Assembly (NCBI GenBank): GCA_036556805.1
Contig: DATBIS010000069.1
Location: forward strand, 1-10,573
Direction: 5' to 3'
Origin: DATBIS01 sp036556805
GTDB lineage: Bacteria; Actinomycetota; UBA4738; HRBIN12
DNA: 10,573 nt
The number at the start of each line of letters is the position of its first letter. Position 1 is the first letter of the stretch. This document shows positions 1-6,162 of this stretch, one piece after another. Below the pieces are notes generated by a model. The model was not told the DNA's origin. It searched no databases and saw only the letters and a list, made by a program, of their open reading frames with translations. The position numbers and the translations under genes are program-made.

Positions 1-1022
1 CCGGGCACCAGCAGCACGCTCTGCTCGCGCCGGATCCGGTCGACGAGCGACGAGCTTCGGATCGGCAGGTCGTACGCGACGTACGCGATCGCTCCCGCGA
101 CCGGCCGCACGTAGTCGAACGCGTCGTGCGCGACGATCCACTCCTCGACGCGAGGGAGGTTCGCGGTGATCCGCGCGCGAGTTCGGTCGAAGACGAGGTC
201 GCGCACCTCCGGGCGCATCGCGAGGGCGCACAGGGCATCGCTCAGCGCACCGGGCGTGAGCGTCGTGTAGTCGTGACGCTTCCAGAGCTCGCGGATGAAC
301 CGCTCGGGCCCGACCGCCCAGCCGATCCGGAGGCCCGGCATGCCGAACGCCTTCGACAGCCCCGAGGTCACGACGACCTTGTCGTACCGGCCCCAGAACG
401 TCGGCGACGGCTCGCCGCCGGCGACCTCGGCACCGCGATAGATCTCGTCGGCGACGATCCACGCGCCGGCCCGCCGCGCGGCGTCGACGACCGCGTCCAT
501 CTCCTCACCGGTGAGGACGTGTCCGGTGGGGTTGTTGGGATTGCACACCATGACCACCTTCGTTCGGCCGCGCACGAGCGCGCGCTCGAGCTCACGAAGG
601 TCCAGCCGCCACGCCCCGTCGCGCAGCTTCAGCCGGAACACGTCGGTGCCGTCCGCGAACGCCCGCCCGAGACCCCAGCCCTGCAGGTAGTTCGGAAGCA
701 TGAACGCGAGGCGGTCGTCGCGGTCCAGCAACGTCCAGAGCGAGAGCAGGTTCGCCTCGGAGCCGCCGTTCACGACGGTGACGTTCTCGACCGAGGCCCC
801 GGGATAGAAGGACGCGATCCGCTCGCGCGTCTCGGGCGAGCCTTCGGAGAGCGGATAGCCGAGCGGGGTGTGCAGGAACGCGGAGGGGTCGGCCACGCCG
901 GCGATCGAGAGCAGCTCCTCGACGGTGAGCGGGGCCACACCGGACTCCGAGAGGTCGTGCTCGACCTGATGCCAGTAGAGGGACTGCATCCGCTCCATGC
1001 GGAACACGTCGAGGCGCGCCAT
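1..1022 (-). CDS. Class I/II PLP-dependent aminotransferase, 3' end cut by the window edge
   Basis: Reading the minus strand from an ATG at 1022 gives an open frame to the left edge (about 340 residues, no stop), so the C-terminus is missing. It has the marks of a fold-type I aminotransferase: an NGGSEAN cofactor-phosphate loop near residue 85, NPNNPTG at 161-167, DEIY at 192-195 (Asp pairing with the pyridine nitrogen, Tyr with the PLP oxygen), and SGLSKAFGMPGLRIGW with the Schiff-base lysine at K224. It should be a cytoplasmic enzyme moving an amino group between an amino acid and a 2-oxo acid. The start is supported by an AAGGAG 8 nt upstream. The amino-donor specificity cannot be read from the sequence, and the substrate arginine near the C-terminus lies outside the window. 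Aspartate-type, arginine:pyruvate and HisC-like roles are all possible. It is divergent from the polyphosphate kinase gene, with 66 nt between the two starts. The family is secure; the substrate is unknown. Confidence 0.93.
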   Translation of the reverse strand, partial: MARLDVFRMERMQSLYWHQVEHDLSESGVAPLTVEELLSIAGVADPSAFLHTPLGYPLSEGSPETRERIASFYPGASVENVTVVNGGSEANLLSLWTLLDRDDRLAFMLPNYLQGWGLGRAFADGTDVFRLKLRDGAWRLDLRELERALVRGRTKVVMVCNPNNPTGHVLTGEEMDAVVDAARRAGAWIVADEIYRGAEVAGGEPSPTFWGRYDKVVVTSGLSKAFGMPGLRIGWAVGPERFIRELWKRHDYTTLTPGALSDALCALAMRPEVRDLVFDRTRARITANLPRVEEWIVAHDAFDYVRPVAGAIAYVAYDLPIRSSSLVDRIRREQSVLLVP

Positions 1023-1030
1023 TCGGCCAG

Positions 1031-1036
1031 CTCCTT
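1031..1036 (-). promoter_or_regulatory. Ribosome binding site of the aminotransferase
   Basis: On the minus strand AAGGAG lies 8 nt before the ATG at 1022. This is close to ideal Shine-Dalgarno spacing and fixes the start. It contrasts with the gene on the other side of the same spacer, which has no such site. Confidence 0.75.
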
Positions 1037-1052
1037 CGTCGACCTTCGCACC

Positions 1053-1058
1053 ACCGTA
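1053..1058 (-). promoter_or_regulatory. Candidate -10 element of the aminotransferase
   Basis: TACGGT on the minus strand fits the actinobacterial TAnnnT -10 pattern. It would start transcription near 1046, leaving a leader of about 24 nt that carries the AAGGAG site. No good -35 hexamer is visible about 17 bp upstream, so this rests on the -10 match and its position alone. Confidence 0.35.
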
Positions 1059-1076
1059 CCGCGCGCGAACGGCCGC

Positions 1077-1082
1077 TAGGCT
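1077..1082 (+). promoter_or_regulatory. Candidate -10 element giving a leaderless ppk2 mRNA
   Basis: TAGGCT is followed by exactly six bases and then the GTG start at 1089. With a TAnnnT -10 whose last T sits at position -7, the first transcribed base would be the G of the start codon. No Shine-Dalgarno sequence precedes this GTG, which agrees with leaderless translation. The hexamer where a -35 would lie is weak. Confidence 0.5.
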
Positions 1083-1088
1083 GCTCGG

Positions 1089-1922
1089 GTGGCGAAGCGT
1101 TCGATCCGCGACCTGCTCCGGGCTCCCGCCGGGTTCACGACGCTCGACGAGCTCGACCCCGCCGCGACCCCGGGCGCGCGCGAGAAGGCGCGGGCGATCG
1201 CCGACCTGCCCGAACTCCTTCGCGAGCTCTCCTCGCAGCAGGAGCAGCTGTGGGCCGAGCACACGCGCTCGCTGCTGCTCGTGTTGCAGGGGATGGACAC
1301 GAGCGGCAAGGACGGGACGATTCGCCACGTCATCGGGGGGCTGAACCCCGCCGGCACGAAGATCGTCGCGTTCAAGCAGCCGACGGCGGTCGAGCTGCGC
1401 CACGACTTCCTCTGGAGGATCCGCCGGGGACTTCCCGAACCCGGGCAGACCGGCATCTTCAACCGTTCCCACTACGAGGACGTGCTGGTCGTGCGGGTGC
1501 ACCGGCTCGTACCCCGCCCGGTCTGGGCGGCGCGGTTCGCGCGGATCAACGCGTTCGAGCAGGAGCTCGGCGCCGGCGGGATCACGGTGGTGAAGGTGCT
1601 CCTGCACATCTCGAAGCGGGAGCAGCGCGAGCGGCTCCTTGCGAGGCTCGACGACCCGACCAAGCGATGGAAGTTCCGGCCGGGCGATCTCGAGGAACGA
1701 AAGCGATGGCCTGCCTACCTCCGCGCGTACGACGACGTCGTGCGCCGATGCTCCACGCCCGCGGCGCCCTGGTACGTCGTGCCCGCCGACCGGAAGTGGT
1801 ACCGGAACTGGGCCGTCTCCCAGCTGTTGCTCGAGACGCTGCGGGAGATGGATCCTCACTACCCGCAGCCGTCGTTCGATCCCGCGATCTACCGCGCGAA
1901 GCTCGCGGCCGAGCGCGACTAG
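1089..1922 (+). CDS. ppk2: Polyphosphate kinase 2 family protein (polyphosphate:nucleotide phosphotransferase)
   Basis: A 277-residue protein from a GTG start. It shows the PPK2 P-loop as GMDTSGKDG (K74), a Walker-B-type stretch FNRSHYEDVLV around residues 124-134 (D131), HDFLWR just before it, and the lid-region sequence DDPTKRWKF. PPK2 enzymes move phosphate between polyphosphate and nucleotides. The FNRSHYEDVLVVRVH wording and the length near 280 residues resemble the single-domain enzymes that phosphorylate AMP and/or ADP with polyphosphate (class III or PPK2-related), so regenerating ADP/ATP is the likely job. The direction and nucleotide preference are inferred from resemblance. The protein has no signal peptide or membrane segment and should be cytoplasmic. 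The gene appears leaderless (TAGGCT, 6 nt, GTG). Its TAG stop overlaps the stop of the convergent membrane-protein gene at the palindrome CTAG (1919-1922). Confidence 0.93.
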   Translation: MAKRSIRDLLRAPAGFTTLDELDPAATPGAREKARAIADLPELLRELSSQQEQLWAEHTRSLLLVLQGMDTSGKDGTIRHVIGGLNPAGTKIVAFKQPTAVELRHDFLWRIRRGLPEPGQTGIFNRSHYEDVLVVRVHRLVPRPVWAARFARINAFEQELGAGGITVVKVLLHISKREQRERLLARLDDPTKRWKFRPGDLEERKRWPAYLRAYDDVVRRCSTPAAPWYVVPADRKWYRNWAVSQLLLETLREMDPHYPQPSFDPAIYRAKLAAERD

Positions 1923-2359
1923 GGGCCCGGCGCCCCGTTCGGGCCGCAGTTCGGCAGGCAGGCGCCGGACGTCTGCACGTTCAGCACCGTCGCGAAGAGC
2001 CCGGCGATCCCCTCCGGGTAGCGGCAGGGACCGTACGTGATCGTGCGCTCCCCCGTGAGCGTGAGCGTGAGGCGCAGGTCGCCGTCGCACAGGAACCCCT
2101 GCCACACGGGGTGCGGAAGCGGCAACGGGATCGCGCTTTCGATCTCGCCGATCGGCGTCGAGAACGGCTGGGCGTTCCTCGTGAACGCGCGCACCGGCGC
2201 GGCCGCCGGGTCGTACAGATGCACCGACACGATGTCCTCGGCGTTCACCTGGATCGGCCGGCCGTTCTGGTAGGCCGTCCACGCGACCGGCGTGATCAGC
2301 ACGCAGACTCCGAGGAAGATCGCGAACAGGGCGTCCCAGAGGCGTCCGAAACGTCCCAC
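1919..2359 (-). CDS. Small single-pass membrane protein of unknown function
   Basis: A 146-residue protein from a GTG at 2359, with GGAG 10 nt upstream. I do not recognise the family. Residues 1-9 are short and basic/polar, about 10-30 form one hydrophobic segment (a membrane anchor or uncleaved signal), and the remaining 115 residues should lie outside the cytoplasm if the positive-inside rule holds. That part looks beta-rich (alternating hydrophobic stretches such as LRLTLTLTG) and has four cysteines (C91, C112, C134, C138) that could form disulfides. The tail is Gly/Pro/Asn-rich. The gene starts only 4 nt after the stop of the PHP gene, so it is the last gene of that operon and probably translationally coupled. 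It lacks the lipobox expected of a lipoprotein. I consider it a real gene because of the coherent topology, the operon spacing and the exact tail-to-tail fit with ppk2. Confidence 0.72.
   Translation of the reverse strand: MGRFGRLWDALFAIFLGVCVLITPVAWTAYQNGRPIQVNAEDIVSVHLYDPAAAPVRAFTRNAQPFSTPIGEIESAIPLPLPHPVWQGFLCDGDLRLTLTLTGERTITYGPCRYPEGIAGLFATVLNVQTSGACLPNCGPNGAPGP
1922..1936 (+). terminator. Weak hairpin just after the ppk2 stop
   Basis: GGGGC (1922-1926) and GCCCC (1932-1936) can pair around a 5-nt loop, beginning at the last base of the ppk2 stop codon. No T-run follows, so it is not a classical intrinsic terminator. In GC-rich genomes such U-less hairpins sometimes serve, but this one also lies in the Gly/Pro-rich end of the opposing gene and may be a composition effect. 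Confidence 0.22.
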
Positions 2360-2363
2360 GGCG

Positions 2364-3293
2364 CTACGTCTCCAGCGGGTTCGTGAAGGCCTCGAGCCCG
2401 TCGGCGTCTCGCACGATCACGCGAAGGAACGGGAGGTCGGGGTCGGGGTGGAGCCTCGCCGCCGTGATCATGCCGTCCCCGTCGACCTCGAGCGCCTCGC
2501 CGGAGAACACGCGTGGGCGCGGTTCGCCCCAGACGGTCGCGCCCTCCTCCCATCGCGTTCGGAGGATGACGCCGCGCGCCGGCGTGCACCGGACGACGAC
2601 GTCCTCGCCTTCGCGCGCGACGTGCAGGATGCGCGGGCCGGCGCTCCCGTAGAACGACCTCGAACGAAGAGCGTCCAGAAGCGCTGCGGGGGAGCGCTCT
2701 TCGGCGTGCACCCAGGTCCACGCGAGGTCGACGTCCAGCTCGTGATGGTGGGCGTCGTCGGTGGCGATGCCACTCGGGGTGCCGCCCGCCTCGAGCACGA
2801 GGTCCCAGATCGTCCCCGCGCTCCCGCGCCCGTTCAGGCCGTCGCACACGGCGTTGTACGCCTCGATGCCGGCGAAGCCGTTCGCGGCGAGCACCGTGCG
2901 GTGGTCGAGCCCGCTCCAGACCGGATGCGCGATGAACGCGAGGCCGCCGCGCTCGGTGATCCAGCGCGAGGCCGCGTCCGGATCGGGGAAGGCGTACGCG
3001 GCTCGCACGCCGGGGTCGTCGGGAAGCTCGGGGACGCCGATCGACGTCACGTGCATGCCTCGGGGGCGACCGGGCAGCGCCGCGTTCAGCTCCGCGCCGG
3101 GGATCGCGAGGGTGCGATCCGTCGAGGGGACCTCCGTGAGGTACCAGTGGTCGGTGATCGCGACCGCGTCGTAGCCGGCCGCCTCGTAGCGCGCGAACAG
3201 ATCGCCCGGCTCGCCCTGGCCGTCGGAGTTCGTCGAATGGCAGTGCAGCTGGGTCTTGAGCCACACCCCGCCGTCGCGGAAGGGGTCGGTCAC
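2364..3293 (-). CDS. PHP-domain metal-dependent phosphoesterase
   Basis: A 309-residue protein from a GTG at 3293 whose first bases overlap the upstream stop (GTGA). GAGGA lies about 7 nt before it. The N-terminal two thirds is a PHP domain with the expected metal ligands in order: LHCHST (H17, H19), SDG (D24), ITDHW (H49), GAEL (E68), MHVTSIG (H81), FIAHPVW (H123) and TDDAHHH (D179/D180, H182). PHP enzymes bind a cluster of usually three metal ions and cleave phosphate esters. Known members include histidinol-phosphatase HisJ, the RNase AM/TrpH type, polymerase PHP domains and CehA/McbA-type hydrolases. The GVWLKTQLHCHSTNSDG opening and the beta-rich C-terminal 100 residues look closest to the TrpH and CehA/McbA groups, but I cannot assign a substrate. 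There is no signal peptide. It sits between a HisN-like phosphatase and a membrane protein in one transcription unit. Confidence 0.9.
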   Translation of the reverse strand: MTDPFRDGGVWLKTQLHCHSTNSDGQGEPGDLFARYEAAGYDAVAITDHWYLTEVPSTDRTLAIPGAELNAALPGRPRGMHVTSIGVPELPDDPGVRAAYAFPDPDAASRWITERGGLAFIAHPVWSGLDHRTVLAANGFAGIEAYNAVCDGLNGRGSAGTIWDLVLEAGGTPSGIATDDAHHHELDVDLAWTWVHAEERSPAALLDALRSRSFYGSAGPRILHVAREGEDVVVRCTPARGVILRTRWEEGATVWGEPRPRVFSGEALEVDGDGMITAARLHPDPDLPFLRVIVRDADGLEAFTNPLET

Positions 3294-4054
3294 CCCGGGT
3301 CCTCGTTCAGCCGGCGCACGACCTCGTCGTGCACGAGCGGGTTCGTCGTGAGCGCGCTGCAGACGTCGTCGAGCGGTTCGCCCTCGAACGTCGTCATGCG
3401 GCCGCCCGCCTCGCGCACGATGATCTCGGGCGCCGCCCAGTCCCAGAGGTTGAGCTCGGGCTCGACCATGATGTCGGCAACTCCCCGGGCCACGAGCATG
3501 TGGCCCCAGAAGTCCCCGAAGCCCCGGTTGCGGCGCGTGTCGCGAAGGAGCCCCTCGAAGGCCTTCCGCCGGGCCCCGAAGATCCACTCGTCCACGCTCG
3601 AATAGAGGAAGAACGCACGATCGAGCGATCGGTCGCTCGCGTGGATCCTTGAGCCGTTCCGGAAGGCTCCGCCTCCCTCGACGGCGGTGAACCGCTCGTG
3701 CAGGGCCGGCGCCGCCGCGACCCCCACCACGCTCCGGCCGTCGACCTGCAGCGCGAGCAGCGTCGCCCACACGGGCACGCCGTCGGCGAAGTTCTTCGTG
3801 CCGTCGATGGGATCGACCACCCACGCGCGGTCGGCGGCGCCCGTGCGCCCTTGCTCCTCGCCCACCACCGCGTCGTCCGGGAAGCGCTCGGCCACCATCT
3901 CGCGGAAGGCGGCCTCGACCGCGAGGTCGGCCTCGGTGACCGGCGACCGGTCGGGCTTCTCGCGCACCTCGAAGGTCCCGAGGAAGAACGACATCGCGAT
4001 CTCGGACGCGCGGTCGGCCGCTTCCTCCGCGAACGCGAGCTCCTCCTCGAACAC
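3290..4054 (-). CDS. hisN: Inositol-monophosphatase-family enzyme, probably histidinol-phosphatase (HisN type)
   Basis: A 254-residue protein from a GTG at 4054. It carries the Mg2+-dependent phosphatase motifs of the IMPase superfamily: GEE (E66, E67), VVDPIDGTKNF (D81, D84, T86) and NLWDWAAPEIIVREAGG (D205). The wording around the motifs (DGTKNFADGVPVWATLLAL, GDFWGHMLVARGVADIMVEPELNLWDWAA) is that of actinobacterial HisN histidinol-phosphatases rather than CysQ or SuhB. HisN removes phosphate from L-histidinol phosphate in histidine biosynthesis. No other his gene is in the window, so activity on inositol phosphate or another small phosphate ester remains possible. It is the first gene of the operon hisN-PHP-membrane protein, and its TGA overlaps the next GTG. 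It has no Shine-Dalgarno site; instead TAGCAT lies 6 nt before the GTG. The family is secure; the HisN identity is likely. Confidence 0.9.
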   Translation of the reverse strand: MFEEELAFAEEAADRASEIAMSFFLGTFEVREKPDRSPVTEADLAVEAAFREMVAERFPDDAVVGEEQGRTGAADRAWVVDPIDGTKNFADGVPVWATLLALQVDGRSVVGVAAAPALHERFTAVEGGGAFRNGSRIHASDRSLDRAFFLYSSVDEWIFGARRKAFEGLLRDTRRNRGFGDFWGHMLVARGVADIMVEPELNLWDWAAPEIIVREAGGRMTTFEGEPLDDVCSALTTNPLVHDEVVRRLNEDPG

Positions 4055-4060
4055 GCGCGC

Positions 4061-4066
4061 ATGCTA
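4061..4066 (-). promoter_or_regulatory. Candidate -10 element giving a leaderless hisN-operon mRNA
   Basis: TAGCAT on the minus strand is followed by six bases (GCGCGC) and the GTG at 4054, the same geometry as at ppk2 and valS. No Shine-Dalgarno sequence is visible. An ATG overlapping the hexamer (4060-4062) is out of frame with the phosphatase and is not the start. Confidence 0.5.
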
Positions 4067-4099
4067 TCCGGCCTCGGGGTCGCTCGGACGCAGGTCGGC

Positions 4100-4105
4100 T
4101 ACCCT
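4100..4105 (+). promoter_or_regulatory. Candidate -10 element of the tig-clpP operon
   Basis: TACCCT lies 9 bases before the tig ATG at 4115, which would leave a leader of 0-3 nt. No purine-rich ribosome site precedes the ATG, so a leaderless or nearly leaderless message is likely. No convincing -35 is seen. Confidence 0.42.
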
Positions 4106-4114
4106 GGTTCCTGC

Positions 4115-5473
4115 ATGCAAACCACGGTCGAATCCACCGACAAACACAAGGTGAAGCTCACGATCGAGGTCCCGCTCGAGGAGTTCTCGAAGGATCTCGA
4201 TCGCGCGTACCGGTCGGTGGCGAACGCCGTGAAGATCCCCGGCTTCCGCAAGGGCAAGGTGCCGAAGCCGGTGATCGACGCTCAGGTCGGGCGGGACGTC
4301 GTCGTGCAGGAGTTCCTCGAGGAGTCCGTGCCCGTGTACTACCGCAACGCGCTCCGCGAGCACGACCTCGCGCCGATCGCCGACCCCGACATCGACTTGC
4401 AGGAGATGCAGGACGGGCGGCCGCTCGTGTTCACGGCCGAGGTGGAGGTGCGCCCGCGGCTGGAGCTGACGAGCGACGACTACCAGGGCGTGAAGGTGGA
4501 GTCCCCGCCCTCGGAGGTCTCCGACGAGGAGGTCGACGAGTGGGTGGAGCGCCTCCGGCAACGATTCGCGGAGCTCGAGCCGGCCGAGCGCCCCGCCTCG
4601 AAGGGCGACTTCGTCGTGGCGGACTTCCGCGCGACCGTGCACGACCAGGAGGTGACCGAGGCCACCCGGCCGGATTACCTGTACGCGGTCGGCTCCGGTG
4701 AGTTCGGCACGAAGGTCGACGAGGAGCTCGTGGGCAAACGTGCGGGCGACATCGTGAAGCAGAACGACACGCTTCCCGAGCGGTTCGGCGAGCCGTACGG
4801 CGGCGCCGACGTGACCTTCCAGGTGCTCGTGAAGGAGGTCCGCGGCGTGCGCCTTCCCGAGGCGGACGACGAGTTCGCGAAGACCGCGAGCGAGTTCGAC
4901 ACGATGGACGAGCTCCGCGCCGACCTTCGGGAGAAGCTCGGCGAGCTGAAGGAGCGAGAGGTCAAGGCGATGCTCCGCGATCGCGTCCTCGATGCGCTGA
5001 TCGACCGCATCGACGTGGACCTCCCGGACTCGCTGATCGAGGAGGAAACCGAGCATCGGGTCACGCACGCGCGCGAGCGCGCCGAGCGCGCGGGCACCTC
5101 GCTCGAGGCGGCGCTCGAGTCGCAGGGCTGGGACGAGTCCCGCCTGCGGGAGGACGCCCGGGACCACGCGCTCCGTGCGATCAAGGGCGACCTCGTGCTC
5201 GAGGCGGTCGCGCGCGGCGAGAAGCTCGAGGTTACGCCCGAGGAGATCGGCGCCGAGGTGACCGCCCTCGCCTCCGCGTACGGCCGCGACCCCAAGGACC
5301 TCGCGAAGCAGCTCGATCGGAGCGGCCAGATCGTGACGCTCGCCGGGGATATCATTCGTTCGAAAGCACTCGACCTTCTGGTCGACCACGCCGATATCGA
5401 GACGGTGGACGCACCAGCCGAGCCACCGGAGGAGATCGGCTCAGAGCCCGAGCCACCGGAGGAAGGATCATGA
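4115..5473 (+). CDS. tig: Trigger factor, ribosome-associated chaperone and peptidyl-prolyl isomerase
   Basis: A 452-residue protein from an ATG at 4115, within the usual trigger-factor range. The N-terminal ribosome-docking domain carries the signature GFRKGKVP at 43-50. An FKBP-type prolyl isomerase domain follows at roughly 150-245 (KGDFVVADFRATVHDQEV to VTFQVLVKEVRG), then the long helical, charged chaperone arms at about 250-430. The last 20 residues are an acidic, proline-rich tail (AEPPEEIGSEPEPPEEGS) encoded partly by a 16-bp direct repeat. Trigger factor binds near the ribosomal exit tunnel and shields new chains. The reading frame stays open upstream to 3698, but that stretch is antisense to hisN and not protein-like; the GFRKGKVP position fits a start at 4115. 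The gene overlaps clpP by 4 nt (ATGA), so both are probably translated together. It is divergent from hisN. Confidence 0.97.
   Translation: MQTTVESTDKHKVKLTIEVPLEEFSKDLDRAYRSVANAVKIPGFRKGKVPKPVIDAQVGRDVVVQEFLEESVPVYYRNALREHDLAPIADPDIDLQEMQDGRPLVFTAEVEVRPRLELTSDDYQGVKVESPPSEVSDEEVDEWVERLRQRFAELEPAERPASKGDFVVADFRATVHDQEVTEATRPDYLYAVGSGEFGTKVDEELVGKRAGDIVKQNDTLPERFGEPYGGADVTFQVLVKEVRGVRLPEADDEFAKTASEFDTMDELRADLREKLGELKEREVKAMLRDRVLDALIDRIDVDLPDSLIEEETEHRVTHARERAERAGTSLEAALESQGWDESRLREDARDHALRAIKGDLVLEAVARGEKLEVTPEEIGAEVTALASAYGRDPKDLAKQLDRSGQIVTLAGDIIRSKALDLLVDHADIETVDAPAEPPEEIGSEPEPPEEGS
5418..5463 (+). repeat. 16-bp direct repeat in the tig tail that overlaps the clpP ribosome site
   Basis: CCGAGCCACCGGAGGA occurs at 5418-5433 and again, exactly, at 5448-5463, 30 bp apart and therefore in frame. 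It encodes the AEPPEE/PEPPEE part of the trigger-factor tail. The second copy supplies the GGAGGA of the clpP ribosome binding site. The first copy carries the same GGAGGA 30 nt earlier with no start codon suitably placed. Confidence 0.85.
5458..5466 (+). promoter_or_regulatory. Strong ribosome binding site of clpP
   Basis: GGAGGAAGG lies 3 nt before the ATG at 5470 (7 nt from the core GGAGG), inside the end of tig. It supports the ATG that overlaps the tig stop codon. Confidence 0.85.
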
Positions 5474-6108
5474 GCAACCCGCAGAACTACCTCGTCCCCG
5501 TCGTCGTCGAGCAGACCAGCCGCGGCGAGCGTTCGTTCGACATCTACTCGCGGCTGCTGAAGGAGCGCATCGTGTTCCTCGGCACGCCGATCGACGACAC
5601 CGTCGGCAACCTCATCATGGCGCAGCTGTTGCACCTCGAGTCCGACGATCCCGACAAGGACATCAACCTGTACATCAACTCGCCGGGCGGCGACATCACG
5701 GCGCTGTTCGCGATCTACGACACGATGCAGTACATCAAGCCCGACGTGTCCACGATCGTGATGGGCCAGGCCGCGTCGGCGGCAGCGGTGCTGCTGCTCG
5801 CGGGCGCGCACGGGAAGCGCTATGCGCTGCCGCACTCGCGCGTGCTACTGCACCAGCCGCACGGCGGTGCGCAGGGGCAGGCGGTGGACATCGAGATCCA
5901 GGCGAAGGAGATCACGCGCTACCGCAAGCTGCTCGAGCAGCTGATCGCGGAGCACACGGGACAGCCGCTGGACAAAGTGGCGAAGGACACCGATCGCGAC
6001 TACATCCTCACGGCCGAGGAGGCCAAGGAGTACGGCGTGATCGACGAGATCATCACGACGAGAGGAATCACGCCCGAACTTGCCGCGGCGGCGGTGGGCG
6101 GGGCGTAG
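5470..6108 (+). CDS. clpP: ClpP, proteolytic subunit of the ATP-dependent Clp protease
   Basis: A 212-residue serine peptidase of the ClpP family (S14). The catalytic triad is present with the spacing known from other ClpPs: S103 in GQAASAAA, H128 in LLHQP and D177 in DTDRD. INSPGGD at 69-75 is the conserved oxyanion-region motif. ClpP forms two stacked seven-membered rings in the cytoplasm and degrades proteins fed in by ClpX or ClpC. The start overlaps the tig stop (ATGA) and has a strong ribosome site. The protein keeps all catalytic residues, so it is a genuine ClpP rather than a ClpR-like inactive homologue. Only one clpP lies here, directly followed by clpX; many actinobacteria have clpP1 and clpP2 in tandem, so a second copy may exist elsewhere. 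Confidence 0.98.
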   Translation: MSNPQNYLVPVVVEQTSRGERSFDIYSRLLKERIVFLGTPIDDTVGNLIMAQLLHLESDDPDKDINLYINSPGGDITALFAIYDTMQYIKPDVSTIVMGQAASAAAVLLLAGAHGKRYALPHSRVLLHQPHGGAQGQAVDIEIQAKEITRYRKLLEQLIAEHTGQPLDKVAKDTDRDYILTAEEAKEYGVIDEIITTRGITPELAAAAVGGA

Positions 6109-6162
6109 TATGCACGGAGCCGGGTCGTAGGCCCGGCTTCGATGTTCGAGGGATAGGGGGCC
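6106..6162 (+). promoter_or_regulatory. clpP-clpX spacer with hairpin and possible internal promoter
   Basis: The 54-nt spacer begins with TAGTAT (6106-6111, overlapping the clpP stop), which fits TAnnnT and could start a clpX message near 6118. It then holds a hairpin with arms AGCCGGG (6118-6124) and CCCGGCT (6132-6138), extendable by a G-T and a G-C pair to 6116-6140, with a 7-nt loop. No T-run follows. The hairpin could tune read-through into clpX or protect mRNA ends. GAGGGA (6149-6154) or the G-rich run after it is the likely ribosome site for the ATG at 6163. Confidence 0.4.

Noticed and set aside
126..1079. A 317-codon plus-strand frame opposite the aminotransferase
   Set aside because: The minus strand encodes all the PLP-enzyme motifs; the plus-strand translation is Arg/Glu/His-rich without motifs.
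3294..3824. N-terminal extension of the PHP protein in the same frame
   Set aside because: It overlaps the HisN-like gene in another frame and is Arg/Gly-rich shadow sequence. The GTG at 3293 gives a GTGA overlap, a ribosome site and a normal PHP N-terminus.
3698..4114. N-terminal extension of tig in the same frame
   Set aside because: This part is antisense to the HisN-like gene and translates to Arg/His-rich sequence unlike any trigger factor. The ribosome-docking motif is correctly placed with a start at 4115.
4064..5389. A 441-codon minus-strand open frame opposite tig
   Set aside because: The plus strand carries unmistakable trigger factor. The antisense translation is low in complexity, full of Leu-His-Arg-Asp runs, and has no motif.
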